Shown here: one piece after another, positions 45,505 through 57,854 of the stretch | Position numbering within the stretch: the stretch's first letter is position 1 | Layout: each line of letters starts with the position of its first letter | Origin: Cordilura impudica | Taxonomy: Eukaryota; Arthropoda; Insecta; Diptera; Scathophagidae | Reading direction: 5' to 3' | Length of the DNA stretch: 64,000 nucleotides | NCBI GenBank assembly: GCA_963682025.1 | Contig: OY821518.1 | Span: 233,947,836 to 234,011,835 of the forward strand | Notes under the pieces: model-generated | The model's input: only the letters and a program-made list of their open reading frames with translations | Database searches by the model: none | Told to the model about the DNA's origin: nothing | Position numbers and translations under genes: made by a program

Positions 45505-46470
45505 CTAATATTTTGTGTGTCCACCTTGAGCTTCAATTACTAATAGCAAACGTCTACGCATTGAATGAATAAGCTTTAGAATATTATATTCTGTGGTCAG
45601 TGTATAATTTGCTGATGGTTGTAACTACCAAAAATATTTGACCTAGACCCATCTTTTATTATACCGATCGACTTATCATCAGTTGATTTAGCGATGTCCG
45701 TCCGTCCGTCCATCTGTCTGTGTGTCCATGTAAACCTTGTACTTAAACTACAGGTTGTAGATATGAATGAATATATTTTGATCTTTTTCTATAGATGGAT
45801 CCACAAATTTTATATCAGGACTCTGGGCAGGACAGTCAATAACTTTGGTACAAATGTAAAATAACAAGAATCTATACCAATAAGATTTATGTTTCGGATC
45901 ATTATCTTCCTAAAATTTGTATATAAGTTTATGCGTATTTTCCGAGTCAACAGTTCATTTTCATTTAAAAAAAAATCAAGATAAACTTTTTTGGTCATTA
46001 TTTCATCCAAAATCCTGATTTTACCAACTCTCTTGCTTGTTATAAAGTCCCTACCATAACTGCTAGTTTTCCAAACTTTGCTGTAGGAATTAAATTTGTA
46101 TTTTCTAATGATGTTATAGTTTTTGGTCAAACTTTTTGGGTCCATCTTCATAGTTTAGCATCACTTTCGTCTTATCACAGAAAATTGCGTCATACCAGTA
46201 CTCTGGATATAGTGAAATGTGTTCTGTAGAAAATTTAAATCGTTTTCCAATATTTTTCAATGAGAGCACGTTTTTTCCAGCCACTCGTGACAAATATTTG
46301 AATTTTTGTATTACATTTCGGATGGTTTCATATGAAACACTCAGTCCATAATCATTATTTACTTTAAGAGCTATTTCTCTTGTGCTGGATTGCAGCTTAT
46401 CATAAATAGTTTTAATTATATTGCTTTGAACATGTCGAGTCACTTTTTTTAGTACAGGATATGATGTTGT
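45505..46470 (-). pseudogene. Tc1-like transposase remnant, third lineage
   Basis: Reading leftward from ~46470: helix-turn-helix region KKVTRHVQSNIIKTIYDKL, GLSVSYETIRNVIQ; then RFKFSTEHISLYPEYWYDAI with CDKTKVML (first catalytic D kept; usual SDETK), GKIRILDEIMTKKVYLDF, NDPKHKSYW and CPAQSPDI in shifted frames, and the C-terminal SMRRRLLLVIEAQGGHTKY with stop at 45505-45507. A family B repeat fragment (45611-45782) splits off the C-terminus, and the E-containing segment is lost there. Several frameshifts. Similar in motif style to Bari-type Tc1 elements. Confidence 0.82.
45611..45782 (+). mobile_element. Helentron-like repeat, family B fragment
   Basis: GCTGATGGTTGTAACTACC, ATTTGACCTAGACCCATC, GATGTCCGTCCGTCCGTCCA and ATGAATATATTTTGATC are the 5' third of family B, ending abruptly inside the Tc1 remnant. 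Confidence 0.65.
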
Positions 46471-46537
46471 ACACGGTCCTTATTTTAAGAGAGAACATAG
46501 GAACGACTTCCCTGGCTGAGTTGCCTTTATAATAATA

Positions 46538-47786
46538 AAGGGTCTGCCATCTAACGTTTTTTTTTTTTCAACTAGCGCTTACTTCGTGAATGGTAACACT
46601 TAGATCAGGTCTGATTTGACAGATAATTAGTTTTATCCTTCCGCTGAACGAATATGGTTGTGTATACGCTTGAACAACGCTGGGAAATATTGCGACATTA
46701 CTTTGAAAATCATGGTAATGTTGCAGAATGTGTGCGAAAATTGCGTACGGATTTTGGAAGAAGAGAAGCACCGTCAGCTCGTTATCTTTTGAAAAAAGTG
46801 AAAGAAACTGGCATCCTCATCGATAAACCAAAGCGTGAAAAGCCAAAAACAGTGCGTACACCCGAGAATATTGCTGCTGTTGCAGAAAGTGTGCGTGAAG
46901 CGCCATCAACATCAATTCACCGTCGTTCTCAAGAATTGAACATTTCGGAGGCATCATTGAGACGAATTTTGCATAAAGACCTTGGTATGACGCCATACAA
47001 AGTCCAATTGGTTCAGGAGTTGAAGCCAACTGACCATCCAATGCATTTTCGCTTCGCTAAGTGGACCTGCGATCGACTCACAGAAGATGCCGATTTTGCC
47101 AAAAAAAAAAAAAAAATCATCTTTTCAGATGAAGCTCATTTTGATCTTGGCGGGTATGTAAACAATCAAAATTGTCGCATTTGGGACACAGAAAACCCGC
47201 ACACATACATTGAAAAGCCGATACACCCAAAACGAATCACTGTTTGGTGCGGATTTTGGTCCAGAGGCATAATTGGGCCATTTTTCTACGAAAATGAGCA
47301 AGGAGTGCCATTACAGTCAATGGCGATCGTTATCGGGCCATGTTGAACGAATTTTTGTTCACAAAAATTGAAGAGAAGGATATTGGCAACATTTGGTTTC
47401 AACAGGACGGCGCTACGTGCCACACAGCCGAAGCTACACCTGGCCACCTCGGAGCTGCGATTTGACACCGTTGGACTATTATTTGTGGGGTGCCCTCAAA
47501 GATAAGTGTTACGCCAACAAGCCAGAGACAATTGACGCTTTAAAGGACAATATTCGTGAAGCCATTGGTGAAATACAGCTGCACACAATCGATAATGTGC
47601 TTAAAAATTGGACCGATCGTGTAGGCTACAGCATGGCCAGCCGAGGCAGCCATTTGAATGAAATTATCTTCCATTATTAACCGGAAGGATTGTACTTTCA
47701 AATAAAAAAAGAAATTTGAGATTATATTCAGTAGTTTTTTTTTTTTTATAGCATTTTCAAAAAAAAAAGTTATTTGGCGGACCCTT
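46538..47786 (+). mobile_element. rosa-like mariner element, copy 1
   Basis: Inverted ends AAGGGTCTGCCATCTAACG and, as complement of the right end, AAGGGTCCGCCAAATAAC, flanked by TA (46536-46537 and 47787-47788). At 1,249 bp it is the normal size for a mariner. It lies between the Tc1 remnant and the second piggyBac. Confidence 0.9.
46654..47680 (+). pseudogene. rosa-like (DD41D) mariner transposase, frameshifted
   Basis: Start MVVYTLEQRWEILRHYF at 46654; N-terminal helix-turn-helix domain; RRSQELNISEASLRRIL linker; FSDEAHFDLGGYVNNQNCRIW with the first catalytic D; a frameshift at ~47316 (QS.NGDRYRAML); IWFQQDGATCHTAEAT with the second D; then a ~60-bp deletion joins directly to WPPRSCDLTPLDYYLWG with the third D. 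The C-terminus ends RGSHLNEIIFHY at 47680. In the relative at 50.4 kb 41 residues separate the second D from the D of PLD, the DD41D spacing of rosa-type mariners. Inactive because of frameshift and deletion; otherwise little decayed. Confidence 0.9.
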
Positions 47787-48191
47787 TAGAAATACACCGA
47801 TTGAATAATATTTTGGCAAACTCCTTTTCCTGGCATGTTTTTTACGTAGGACAATTATTTTGTACATAAACGCTATGCAACCTCTTTCACAAGCAATAAC
47901 ATTCATGAAAAAACACAAATATTCGGGGAAAATTAACGCCTTTATTAACTCTCCGTCTAGCAACACTTCTGGTACCCTTAAACGCATGACAAGGTCCGTA
48001 GGGACCTATTTTTGTTGATATGACATTTTCTATGAAAAAGACATTTTAAAATTTTTGTTTCGTTATTTTATTATTGTTTATTAAAGTGTTGATAAATAAA
48101 TTAAAATATTTTTTTTTTATACTAACATAATTAATTTTTATGAATTTTATTATGAAAATTTAGTTTTACAATGAATAAAACTTAAAAAAAA

Positions 48192-50095
48192 CTATTGTTG
48201 CAATGGTTGTTCCTCATTTTGAGTGCAGGTTAAGCACCGATGCATTAATCTTGAATGCTTTGCACAAACTGCATTGTTGCAGGAACAGCAATAGGCCCTT
48301 GTTTTGCGTTGACGACCGTACTCTGAACGGCATAGTCGACATGATGGCCTGTTTGTCCTTAGCGTAAACGACGGTGCAGCTGCTTCTGTTGGTCTTGGTA
48401 CTATCTAAAATCAAAAAATATATATAATCATTCTGCTTTTGACCTTTAGAATTCTTAATTCTTACCTTGATTGCCTCCATTGCATTCCGTATCCTTGGAT
48501 ATGCAGTTATGCGAGTATTCAGGGCACGTTCTTCAATGTTGGGTAATGCCAATTGCTTAGTAAGCATAAGGAGGAATGAGCGCTGTCTGTCACTTCTCTT
48601 CACTGGCTTCATCTCGTTGAATATTATGAGTGCAGCTTATGCAGCGATGTCGAGCATATTGTAAAACATGGCAAGCGGCCAGCGCTTTGTTGAGCGCTTG
48701 CATGTATATGTACCAAGCATCTCGTCCATAGTATCAACGCCGGATTTGTTGGCATTGTAATCAAGAATGGCTAAGGGCTTCTTTTTTTCAGTTTTCATGT
48801 TCACATCGCAAGTGTAATGTTGTGTAGATAGCAAAATTACTGATTTATTCTTCCTGGGCACATATGAGCATAGTGCTATATCGCCTTCGTTGAACCCAAA
48901 CAATGTGCTGTTGATTGGCCGCCTACAATTTTTATGTAACTCCCGTGGCACAAATGTTTTGTTAGAGCGTACTGTTCCAACATATGCAGTTTCTTTCTCA
49001 TCAAAATACGCGCCAAGTTCAATGTACGAAAGAAATTGTCAGTATAAATTGTGCGGCCAGAATCCAAATATTTATCCGCAGAGCAAGTACAACGTTCTGC
49101 CCTTGATTTATTTCACGCTCCTGGTCAGGCAATTTACCAGAATAAATCATTCCTTTGACAGGATAGAATGATTTTGAGTCACACAACCACCATACCTTTA
49201 TACCATACTTGGCTGGCTTCGACGGAATATATTGTGTGAAACGGGTACGGCCTCTGTATGGGAATAACTGCTCATCAACTGTCAGTGAATCATGCGGAGT
49301 GTAAGTAGCTGCTAAGTTAGACTGCAACATTTGCCAAATATTATCAATTGCCGCAGTTTTGCTGTCGCGTATTTCCATTGTCGAATCTAAGGCATTGTTT
49401 TATGGACATAAAGCGATTATACGACAATGCTGCTATGTATATTGGACAACGCGTTGGGGCCCATAACTGTGCATTTGATTATTTAATTTATTGAGTCCAG
49501 AATACAAGAGTATAGCCAAGAAGGCATCAAACTCCTTTAGTGTGATGGTTTTAAATTGCTTTTTGTTTGTTGGATTTGCCAAATTATATGCATCTGTTAT
49601 TTCCCTACCTTTGCGATTAGATTCGCGTATTATTATGTACGTCATGTCTTCAGTGAAGAGCGAGCGGAATATGGTAAAGGGATCATATGTGGTTCCTACT
49701 GGTCCTGTCTTCCTCCTTGTGTAGTTGACCACGTTATGAGCACGAATACGGGAAGTTGGTGGTGCATTTTTACTCCATTGGGTGCCGTCTTTCGCAATAA
49801 AATAACTTTCGCTTGTTGGTGTTTCTTCTTCTTCATAATCGTCATCGTAAACCTCCTCATTGACCTCACTTTCAGCATCGGAGTCCACAGCAGATAAATT
49901 TGTTAGAAAGGGCAAGTCGCCATCATCTTCTTCAGCATCAAATGCCGGAATATCAAGTTCCTCGTCATGATCCTCTGCATTCATAAAATCAGCAATTTGA
50001 TTACCTACGGCACGTCTTTCCTCCTCAGACATTTGTTGGTAGCGTGTGCTACGACGCACCACCATTTCAGCAATTTCAATGTTTGATTCTGCCAT
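48192..50095 (-). pseudogene. piggyBac transposase, copy 2, frameshifted
   Basis: Exon 1 is 50095-48466 and exon 2 48404-48192, with a 61-bp GT-AG intron. Start MAESNIEI; codon 183 is K here (stop in copy 1). Breaks: a short deletion near 49470 (NNQMHSYG for NNEPSVQLW), a 16-bp deletion near 49363, 1-bp deletions near 49080 and 48992, and the TAA before the C-terminal KxxFNEMKPVK segment that is shared with copy 1. The three catalytic aspartate motifs (TVDEQLF, IYTDNFF, SGVDTMDEML) remain. Exon 2 is open to the end and gives the clean cysteine-rich domain: CRLCRSEYGRQRKTRAYCC, SCNNAVC, H, C, CLTC, ending QQ-stop. Confidence 0.92.
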
Positions 50096-50264
50096 ATTAT
50101 TTTATCGCTTTTAGTTTCCTTCGTACAATCACTTTGAAATTTCAAACAAGATGATGAGTCTTCAGTGTCTAAACTGTGTATTATTTAGTTTACGAAACTA
50201 GAGCCGCTTTTATACCCTTTTCATTGCCTACTTGTGTTATAGCTTGAACATCCTCGTATATCTA

Positions 50265-51107
50265 AAGGGTGATTTTTTAAGAGTTATAGGAAAGTTTTCC
50301 AAAAAAAAAACACATAAAATTCAGAAAAATGAATGAAATCTTTATTTGAATCGATAGTACGGTCCATATAATTTAATGTTTGAAGATTATTTCATGCAAA
50401 TGTTGACCGTGACTGCGCCTCAAATGGTCCATCCGCTTAGTTTAATTTTGGCATACTCTTTCCAACATTTCGGCCGGTATCTCACGAATAAATGCTTCAA
50501 TGTTGTCTTCCAATGCGTCAATTGAAGCGGGATTGTCTGTATAGATATGAGCTATAACATAGCCCCACAAAAAATAGTCTAAAGGCGTTAAATCGCACGA
50601 TCTAGGCGGCCAACTGACCGGTCCCGAACGTGAAATAAAATGTTCACCGAACTCGCCTCTCAATAAGTCCATTGTTGCGCGTGCTGTGTGGCATGTGGCA
50701 CCGTCTTGTTGAATCCACATGTCATGCAAGTCAAGCTCTTGCATTAACACTGGCCGATACAGCTGCGATATTTTCTTCAGTTCGCACTCTACGTAAGCGT
50801 GTTGGTGGTTTAATGTCCAACAATGTAAATTTGGTGCGAAATTTAGTCACAATAGCCCAAATAGCCGCTTCAGTGGGTCGTTTAAACTGACCATAAAATG
50901 GAAGAAGCGCGCGATGAACTTTCTTAACAGAGCACGCATTTTGATAATAAAATTCAATAACTTGCAAGCGTTGTTCGTTTGTAAGACGATTCATGGTTAA
51001 ATTATAGACCAAACTGAAGATGTTTGACAATGAAACAAAACACGAAACGTGCGTCAGCTGTTTAAACCAGTGTTGCCAAAAAGATAATAGCTAAAAAAAT
51101 CACCATT
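50265..51107 (-). mobile_element. rosa-like mariner, internally deleted, inside piggyBac
   Basis: Ends AAGGGTGATTTTTTAAGAG and, as complement of the right end, AATGGTGATTTTTTTAGC, flanked by TA (50263-50264; 51108-51109). The copy-1 piggyBac shows the empty region (TATATGTACAAATAG), so the insertion occurred in this copy only. At 843 bp it is ~400 bp short of full length. Confidence 0.9.
50373..50994 (-). pseudogene. Internally deleted rosa-like mariner transposase
   Basis: The N-terminal part MNRLTNEQRLQVIEFYYQN to ENIAAVSASV (50994-50737; the open frame begins 12 codons further up) is the helix-turn-helix domain. It is fused, out of frame, to the catalytic second half: MWIQQDGATCHTARATMD and WPPRSCDLTPLDYFLWG, with 41 residues between the D of QQD and the D of PLD. 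The linker and the segment with the first catalytic D are deleted. A stop follows ERVCQN, and the remaining C-terminus (RRSHGQHLHEIIFKH) ends at 50373. Sequence differs clearly from the 46.6-kb copy, so it is a separate subfamily. It may have been mobilised in trans. Confidence 0.88.
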
Positions 51108-51434
51108 TACAAATAGAGATTAGTATTAGAAGGTAATAAAACAAATGTTAAATTCGAAGAACTCGTTTAAAATGTGTTCAAACAATAAAACAGCTAAAAA
51201 GAAGCCAAAATAAAGTTTATATCTTAATAATTTCTTGTAATTTCAGTACAAGTCCCTACGGACCTTGTCATGCGTTCCCTTACTACTCACCTTTAAACCT
51301 CAATAAAAACTAAACTATTGGACGTATCACCTTGAATTTTCTTTTAAACGATTTTTGACAAAATTCTCTTGGAAAACAGGGTAACTTTTGGGATACCTTG
51401 TCCTGTCCGAGGGACCTTCTCGCTAACCGAAGGG

Positions 51435-52666
51435 TTAATGTCTTCACTCATTATGCAAATATTTTTATGACCACTCATATTGAATAAACATCGTTTTGTT
51501 GTTATTGTAAAGCGTGTGTCTTTTTAATGTGTTGGCATCTTGTAGTCCTGAGCAAGTACAGTAATGGAATTTGTGTAAAAAAACGAATATGTATATAAAG
51601 AATTTGTTGTTTCAATTCTTAAATGAAAATAATATTTCAACTTTTTTTTTTTTAATGTGCAAAGATTTTCTTGACAAACTGTATATATATTTTCAAAATT
51701 CAAAATGTTAATGCTTCTCTGTACAAGCTTCAAAAACAATCTTTATCGAGTAATATGATATTTTCCCTAAACCATTTTTTAACCCAAATTCCTGTAAACA
51801 AAATTCATGGATAAATTTGTTAGTAGTCGCATTCAATTGACTTTAATTGTAATAAAAGCGTTATTTATAATACGAGTATGTTAGGTTATGTTATGTCCGT
51901 TTAGTATTATTATTTTTTTTTATTCAGTACTGTATATACATATTAGTATATTCGCTCATAACAATTTGCCAGTTTAATATGATACAAAGGTCAATGTCGG
52001 AACAGAAAATAAATTAATAAAATTAAAAATAAAAAACTTTTATTTTATTATAATAAATAAAAAGAGCAAATCATATAATATTGACCTTTACACATGCTAT
52101 ACTTAGATCATGGAGTGTAAAATTTGTTATAAACTCATGAAGCGTAAGATACAATTGCGAAGGTTTGATGAACGATCAAGTATTGTAATTAGTATGGGGA
52201 AATACACATTCTACAGAAAAATAAAAAAAAAAATTTCTACAAAAAAAAATTCTACTCCATTGATTTAAAATTATTGGGGTATCCTGATTTTTAATCTGGT
52301 AACCGTTTTGTGGGTCAGCTCTAGTTTCGCAGGTATAAGGAAAAATTAATTTTGTTAAGTCTTTACAGTGACTGTCATTAATATACGGTTTCTGCTAATA
52401 TTTTCTTTTTATGAAAATGTTGATGGTAGTTATTGAAATAAAAGTCGAATTCTTTTTTTTTTTTTATAAAATAGGGCATATATTTAAAGATCAAAATAAG
52501 GTTATTTCAAAATTCGTAATATTTGAAAACTAAAAAAATTGCATTTCATTAATATTTGTTTTTTTAGTACATAAATGTTAAATGGCAAATTAATATCTCG
52601 TTGGATAGCCATTATTTTTTTAATGACTTCCGAAGGACGCTTTTACATGTAAAAAAAAAATATTTT
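51435..52666. other. AT-rich spacer, nothing assigned
   Basis: No repeat family or coding frame recognised; several A- and T-runs. Confidence 0.4.
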
Positions 52667-53010
52667 TTATAGGTGCTCAGTACTGATTTTGTTCCCTTCT
52701 TCCTGTAGCCTTTCTTTAAGTTTACTTATCGAAGAATCGGGGTTCTCATGAACACGGCGATCGAAATAGTCCCATAAATTTTCGATAGGAATCATATCAG
52801 GAGATTGAGCTGGCGTTTTAGTAGCTTTTGGCAACCGCTCATGATTATCATAGGCCTTATGTTTGGCATCGTTATCCACATATAATTTAAAAGTTAATAA
52901 AATTGCAATTTTTTCAGCGAAGTCATATTCAAATCTTATCGATAAAAATCAAGTTTCTAACACCTTTTGCCGAAATAGTGCCCCACACAATCACACTTCC
53001 ATCGCTATAC
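52667..53010 (-). pseudogene. Tc1-like transposase C-terminal remnant
   Basis: Reading leftward: GSVIVWGTISAKGVRNLIF (53005-52945), a broken stretch, then VDNDAKHKAYDNHERLPKA, TPAQSPDMIPIENLWDYFD with catalytic D and E, and the C-terminus QEEGNKISTEHL with stop at 52667. DD34E Tc1 family. The N-terminal half and the first catalytic D are missing; a MITE (53012-53106) abuts the break. Confidence 0.82.
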
Positions 53011-53011
53011 A

Positions 53012-53106
53012 CAGATAAAAAATTCGACAACCGAATTGGGTTATTAACTTCATCGCAATTTGGTTGGTAATAAATTTGCTAGCCATAATGAAGGTATTTT
53101 CTGTAT
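53012..53106. mobile_element. MITE, family F copy 2 (short)
   Basis: Matches the copy in piggyBac 1 on the opposite strand: complement starts ACAGAAAATACC, with ATTATGGCTAGC, AATTTATTACCAACC.AATT and CCAATTCGGTTG, ending TATCTGTGTATA. About 95 bp against 230 bp; the centre is deleted. Confidence 0.6.
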
Positions 53107-53111
53107 GTTCC

Positions 53112-53445
53112 AATAGAAATGGTCCTACAGGGTTTATTTTTGGACTACGGATTAATGGGTATAATACACACACATTTACCTAATTTTTATGATAATCTGG
53201 ATCTTACGACAATTTTAGTCGATCTGATAGGTGTTATTTGTATGGCGGCTGGGTCCGACTATCCACTGATTTTCACCAATTTCAGTAGAGACCTGTTATT
53301 TGATTACAAGCTTACACACAGACAAACAGGCGGACGGACATAGCTAAATCTTCTAGGAAGTGATTCTGGGTCAATCGGTACAATAAAAGGTGGCTCTAGG
53401 TCAGTTGCTCTTGGTATTTACAAACATCAGCACCAACTCATTAAT
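53112..53445 (-). mobile_element. Helentron-like repeat, family B, partial
   Basis: GGTCCTACAGGGTTTATTTT, GGATTAATGGGTATAATAC, GATAATCTGGATCTTACGAC, GACAAACAGGCGGACGGACA (53322-53341), GTGATTCTGGGTCAATCGG, ACAAACATCAGCACCAAC. The distal third and the palindromic end are absent. Confidence 0.62.
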
Positions 53446-54239
53446 GACCGCAATTATGTGTGTATGTTTCTTTTACTTTGAGGTTTTTCGAAATATTTCT
53501 TTGCCATTGGACAGAATCTTTAACAAACGTGACCAAAAATTATTTAAATGGCAACGTATGTTTTACGTTTTGCTACACACATTTATAAATAATTTTCTTT
53601 TTGTTTTCTTTCTAACGTTTCCTTTCCCATCTATCGCTTTTGTTTATTTTAAGCACTCTCTTTTTAAAATATTCATTTATTCTTATTTATTTAACAAAAC
53701 ATATTTGTGTACTGTCATAAATATTTGAATACAATAATCTTGATAAATGTATGGACAACAATTTCACAGGAAATTATCTGGGAAATAAAAATAGTAGTGG
53801 GTGTTAAAACATGAAAATAATAATTGTGTAAATATTATAGAGTAATGAAAAATTTAAGAACAATTAAAACCGAATAGTCGGCATGTAGAATATGTATGTA
53901 GAACGCATTAATACACGTAACAATGATGACAATAGTGACGCAATATCATTAGAACATAGAAGGCAAATACGAGTATATTTAGGTGGAATGGGGAAAATCT
54001 CATTTGCTGAGGTAAATAACCCGGCAATTATATGTAAATATGTATTATGTCCTGTTGTTCCTAAAAGGAGCAAAGGTCCACAACGAATTCTCTCCGGTCC
54101 TTCTCGATTCAAGGTTTTTTATTTCACTCCAGCTTAAGCCGCTTTGACAATTAATAATATATAAGTTACCAGTCCCATATTTCCTTAATGATGCACCGTG
54201 GGTTCGATGATATCCAAACTGGATAATGATGAAAAGACA
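53446..54239. other. Spacer with unexplained 80-codon frames
   Basis: The stretch 53880-54137 is less AT-rich and open for ~80 codons on both strands, but neither translation resembles a family I know, and there are no splice or promoter cues. The rest is AT-rich. Confidence 0.35.
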
Positions 54240-55248
54240 ATTTTTTAAGAAAAGGCATTTTAAAAAAGTTCTTTTTTTAAAGACACTTCTTTAGGAAGAG
54301 GGACTTTTTTAAAAAAAAAAACCTTACTTTTTTAAAAACAGTACTTTTTCCAAAAACGTTATTCTTTTAAGAAGTACTTTTTTAAGAAATTGTACTTTTT
54401 TAACAAAAGATACCTTTTTAAGAAAAGGTACTTTTTAAGGATAAGGTAATCTTTAAGAAAAAGTTCTTTTTAAGAAAAGGTACTTTTTTTACGAAAAGGT
54501 ACTTTTTAACAAAAGTTACTTTTTTCACAATAGATACTTTTTTAACAAAAGTTGCTATTTTAACAAAAGGTACTTTTTTAAAAAATTTACTTTTTTTTAA
54601 GAAAAGGCATTTAAAAAAAGTACTTTTTTAAAGACACTTCTTTAGGAAGAGGGATTTAAAAAAAACCTTACTTTTTTAAAAACGGTACTTTTTTCAAAAA
54701 CACTATTCTTTTAAGAAGTACTTTTTTAAGAAAGGGTACTTTTTTAACAAAAGATAGCTTTTTAAGAAAAGGTAATTTTTAAGGATAAGGTACTCTTTAA
54801 GAAAAAGTTCTTTTTAAGAAAAGGTACTTTTTTTTTACGAAAAGGTACTTTTTAACAAAAGTTACCTTTTTCACAATAAGTACTTTTTTAACAAAAGTTG
54901 TTATTTTAACAAAAGGTACTTTTTTAAAAAATTTACTTATTTTTAAGAAAAGGTTATTTTTCAAAAAACTTTAATTTATTAAGAAAGTATATTTTTTTAA
55001 AAAGGTGTTTTTAAGATATGCTTTTTTAAATATTTTTTTTTTTTTTTGTATAAAGAAATTTTTGTAGAAAATGTACTTTTTTAAGAAAATGTACTTTTTG
55101 AAAAAGTACCTTTTTTTAAGAAACGGTACTTTTTTAAAATTACTTTTTTAAGAAAATGTACCTTGTACCAAAATGTATTTTTTTAAGGGCAAGTACTTTT
55201 TCAGAAAATTTGCTTTTTTAAGAAAAGGTAGTTTTTATGAAAAAAAAA
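54240..55248. repeat. Degenerate GGTACTTTTTTAAGAAAA minisatellite, left part
   Basis: Units of about 18 bp (GGTACTTTTTTAAGAAAA with variants TTACTTTTTTAACAAAA). A larger ~350-bp period is also present: AAGAAAAGGCATTT, GACACTTCTTTAGGAAGAGG and TTCTTTTAAGAAGTAC occur in the same order from ~54248 and ~54599. The array resumes at 58629 after the long-TIR transposon. Non-coding. Confidence 0.88.
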
Positions 55249-56171
55249 ATATATATATATGGGGGATTTCATGTCAAGTGCACCAACTTTTGAAACCGAT
55301 GTCTTCCGATCAGGATGAAATTTGCACCAAGGTTAGTCCTATAGGATAGTAGTTTTTACACAATTTTTCAACAAGCTCGGTCCAGATCGCTCTGAGTTAG
55401 AGGGGATTAAAATTTGACATTTTGGCCAAACAGGTGTTTTTTCTCATCCATGTAACTTATTACCTATTGTTCTTAGAAAATTTTCTCCCAAAGAGTTTAG
55501 ATAGCTATTTCTTCAATATTTCGGAAAAAAATACTTTAAAAAAAAAAAAATTTTAGACTTTTTTTTTTTTTTTTGCTAAATTAAAGCATTTTTTGCCTTT
55601 TTTTCAAAAAGGGCATTTTTTTTTTTTTTCATAAGAAAGCTTAGGATTTTTCCTTTAAGAGCTTTTTGGTCGCTTAGTGGGATGGGAGTGGGATATCTAT
55701 CAAAATAAATGTTTTGTAACTCAAGACAACGTTTTTTTCAATTTTTCACAAATGCACTATTTTGAATTTTTTCCTATTTGTGTCTAAAACCTTACAAATA
55801 AAACTTATACTGAGAAACTAGACAAACTAAACTTTCCGAAGGTATATAACATACCTAACTAAAATTTTATACCTTCGATACTGTAATACCCAGAATATGT
55901 TAACCTCAGGAAAAAAATCGCTTTTTTTCTATAGAAATGTTGAAAAATTATTATTTTTTATTTATTTTTAATAACAATTAAATTAATGTATAATAATAAA
56001 TAAAAAATAAAAAAAATAAAAAGATAAATAATTTATTAAAATTTAATCTTAATTGCATTAGATCCATTTATATCATAACTATTTTTATACTTAATTTATT
56101 GTAGCTGATGAAGTATTTAAGTCTTGTAAATTTTTAAATACCCAGTCTTTCATCCAGCTTTTTTGTCGCCT

Positions 56172-57488
56172 TTATTTACTGCGTTTTTTTGTCAATCCTT
56201 TCTTGGCGTTACTATGTTCAGCTGTTGATTTCGCTGCTGGTTTATTTGTTGTCTTTGGAAAGAAATCGCATTGAATAGAGGCAGAAAACTTTTTCAACTT
56301 GAGTCTTCCACCGACAAGCGGTATAAAAGCATGGTATTGAGCGGTGCCATCGATTGTTACCGCAGCATCGAATCTGCTCTTCAGTGTTTTCAATGTTTCC
56401 TGATGATCCTCTTTGCTACTAAAAACTATTTTAGTTTCTTTACAATAACTCTTTGCCCAATGGAATAAAGCAGTCGCATCTAAGATGCGATCTTGATGAG
56501 AGCACTGGAGGCTATACTTCGCTGCATTTCTTTTAAGGTTTACTCCAATACCATCACATGCTCCTTTACCATGAGCAGTAGGATGAAAATGCCACTCAGC
56601 TGGCATTCCAAAATCTTTTTCATGGGCCATAAGATTTGCCAAGCTACTTTTGTTTTTAAAATGTTGACGAGCTCCGTCCGAAATGTAGTATACCTTCTTT
56701 ACTGTAAATTTAGACTTTAGAAATTTTAGTATTCTCTTCTGGTACTCATAAACTGCAACGGTATCATGTTTTAAATCGTCGGATATGATTGCCATACTTT
56801 TGTGTTCCAGTTTTTCATCTTTCATGTAGTAAATAACTACTGTGAATATAGTTGCTTGGTCGTTATTGAAGTGGAATGCTTGTATGGCATCCTGAAGAAC
56901 ATATTTATAGTTTTCTGCGAAGTCATATGAAATAACGAATTCACCAGACTTCAAATGTATCTTCAAATCCTTGAAGAATGACCATTGCTCTTTGACTAAA
57001 AAGTCATGGTTTCTCAAGTTTAGCAATCCTGTACACATTTCTTCCACAAAATCATCCACATTTAAAATGATTGTTTTCAATGTGCATCTGTCAGTCTGAA
57101 TCCAAGAATCAAATTTGACCTCCTCTATATATTCTCGATCGAAAGAGATGATTAAATTTTCTTTGATGAATGTGGTTTTCGGGCAATTGGTACATTCACC
57201 TAAGTGGCAAGAAGTTGTTGCATTAGGACACATAGTCAATTTAAGGCAATCGCGGTAATCGTGTAAATCTTCTGCCGAATCATCTGTTAAATACTTTAAG
57301 TTGATTTCCTTCAACATCAGTTTAACATTTTCATGGTAAATGCAAACGCATACTGTGTGAGTTCCGCTGCTTTCTGCCAAAACGCAATGTTTTGGCCTCA
57401 TTTGGGTTAATTTCGTGAAGCCAATTCTAACATCCTCGTGTTCAGATTGAAATGTTGCAAATAACTCTTTCAGGTTTCAGATAACCAT
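56172..57488 (-). pseudogene. Putative DDE-like transposase of the long-TIR element, copy S2 (nearly intact)
   Basis: The main open frame is 57401-56172 (409 codons, from MRPKHCVLAESS). Comparison with S1 places the true start at 57488 (MVI-stop here, TGA at 57477-57479), 29 codons upstream. Features: HTVCVCIYHENVKLML; cysteine cluster C-x6-C-x4-C-x2-C near residues 58-73; FVISYDFAENYKYVL (~155); YYISDGARQHFKNKSS (~240); EWHFHPTAHGKGACDGIG (~270). The three aspartates in YDFAE, ISDGA and ACDGIG are candidate catalytic residues of an RNase-H fold. A 1-bp A insertion near 56192 cuts ~27 residues from the C-terminus present in S1. The only gene in the element, so transposase is the likely role; the superfamily is not settled. 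Confidence 0.75.
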
Positions 57489-57854
57489 TCTCTTCTGTTA
57501 TGTTATGAAGGTATGTTACATACCTTCGGAAAGGTTAATTTGTCTAGTTTCTCAGTATAAGTTTTATTTGTAAGGTTTTACACACAAATAGGAAAAAATT
57601 CAGAATAGTGCATTTGTGAAAAATTGAAAAACCGTTGTCTTGAGTTACAAAACATTCATTTTGATAGATATCCCACTCCCATCCCACTAAGCGACCAAAA
57701 AGCTCTTAAAGGAAAAATCCTAAGGTTTCTTATGAAAAAAAAAAAAAAAAAAAAAATATGCCCTTTTTGAAAAAAGGCAAAAAATGCTTTAATTTAGCAA
57801 AAAAAAAAGGCTAACATTTTTTTTTTTTTTTAAGTATTTTTTTTAGTCATTTAT

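Larger units (their letters stand above)
47949..51434 (-). mobile_element. piggyBac element, copy 2, with nested mariner
   Basis: TTAA at 47945-47948 and 51435-51438; ends CTCTCCGTCTAGC and CCCTTCGGTTAGC (complement) as in copy 1. Relative to copy 1 it lacks the 230-bp MITE, carries an 843-bp mariner (50265-51107), and has lost ~40 bp near the right end. Same orientation as copy 1. Confidence 0.92.

Noticed and set aside
53892..54137. Plus-strand 81-codon frame as a host gene
   Set aside because: The opposite strand is equally open, no domain is recognisable and no splice signals support it; left as unassigned.
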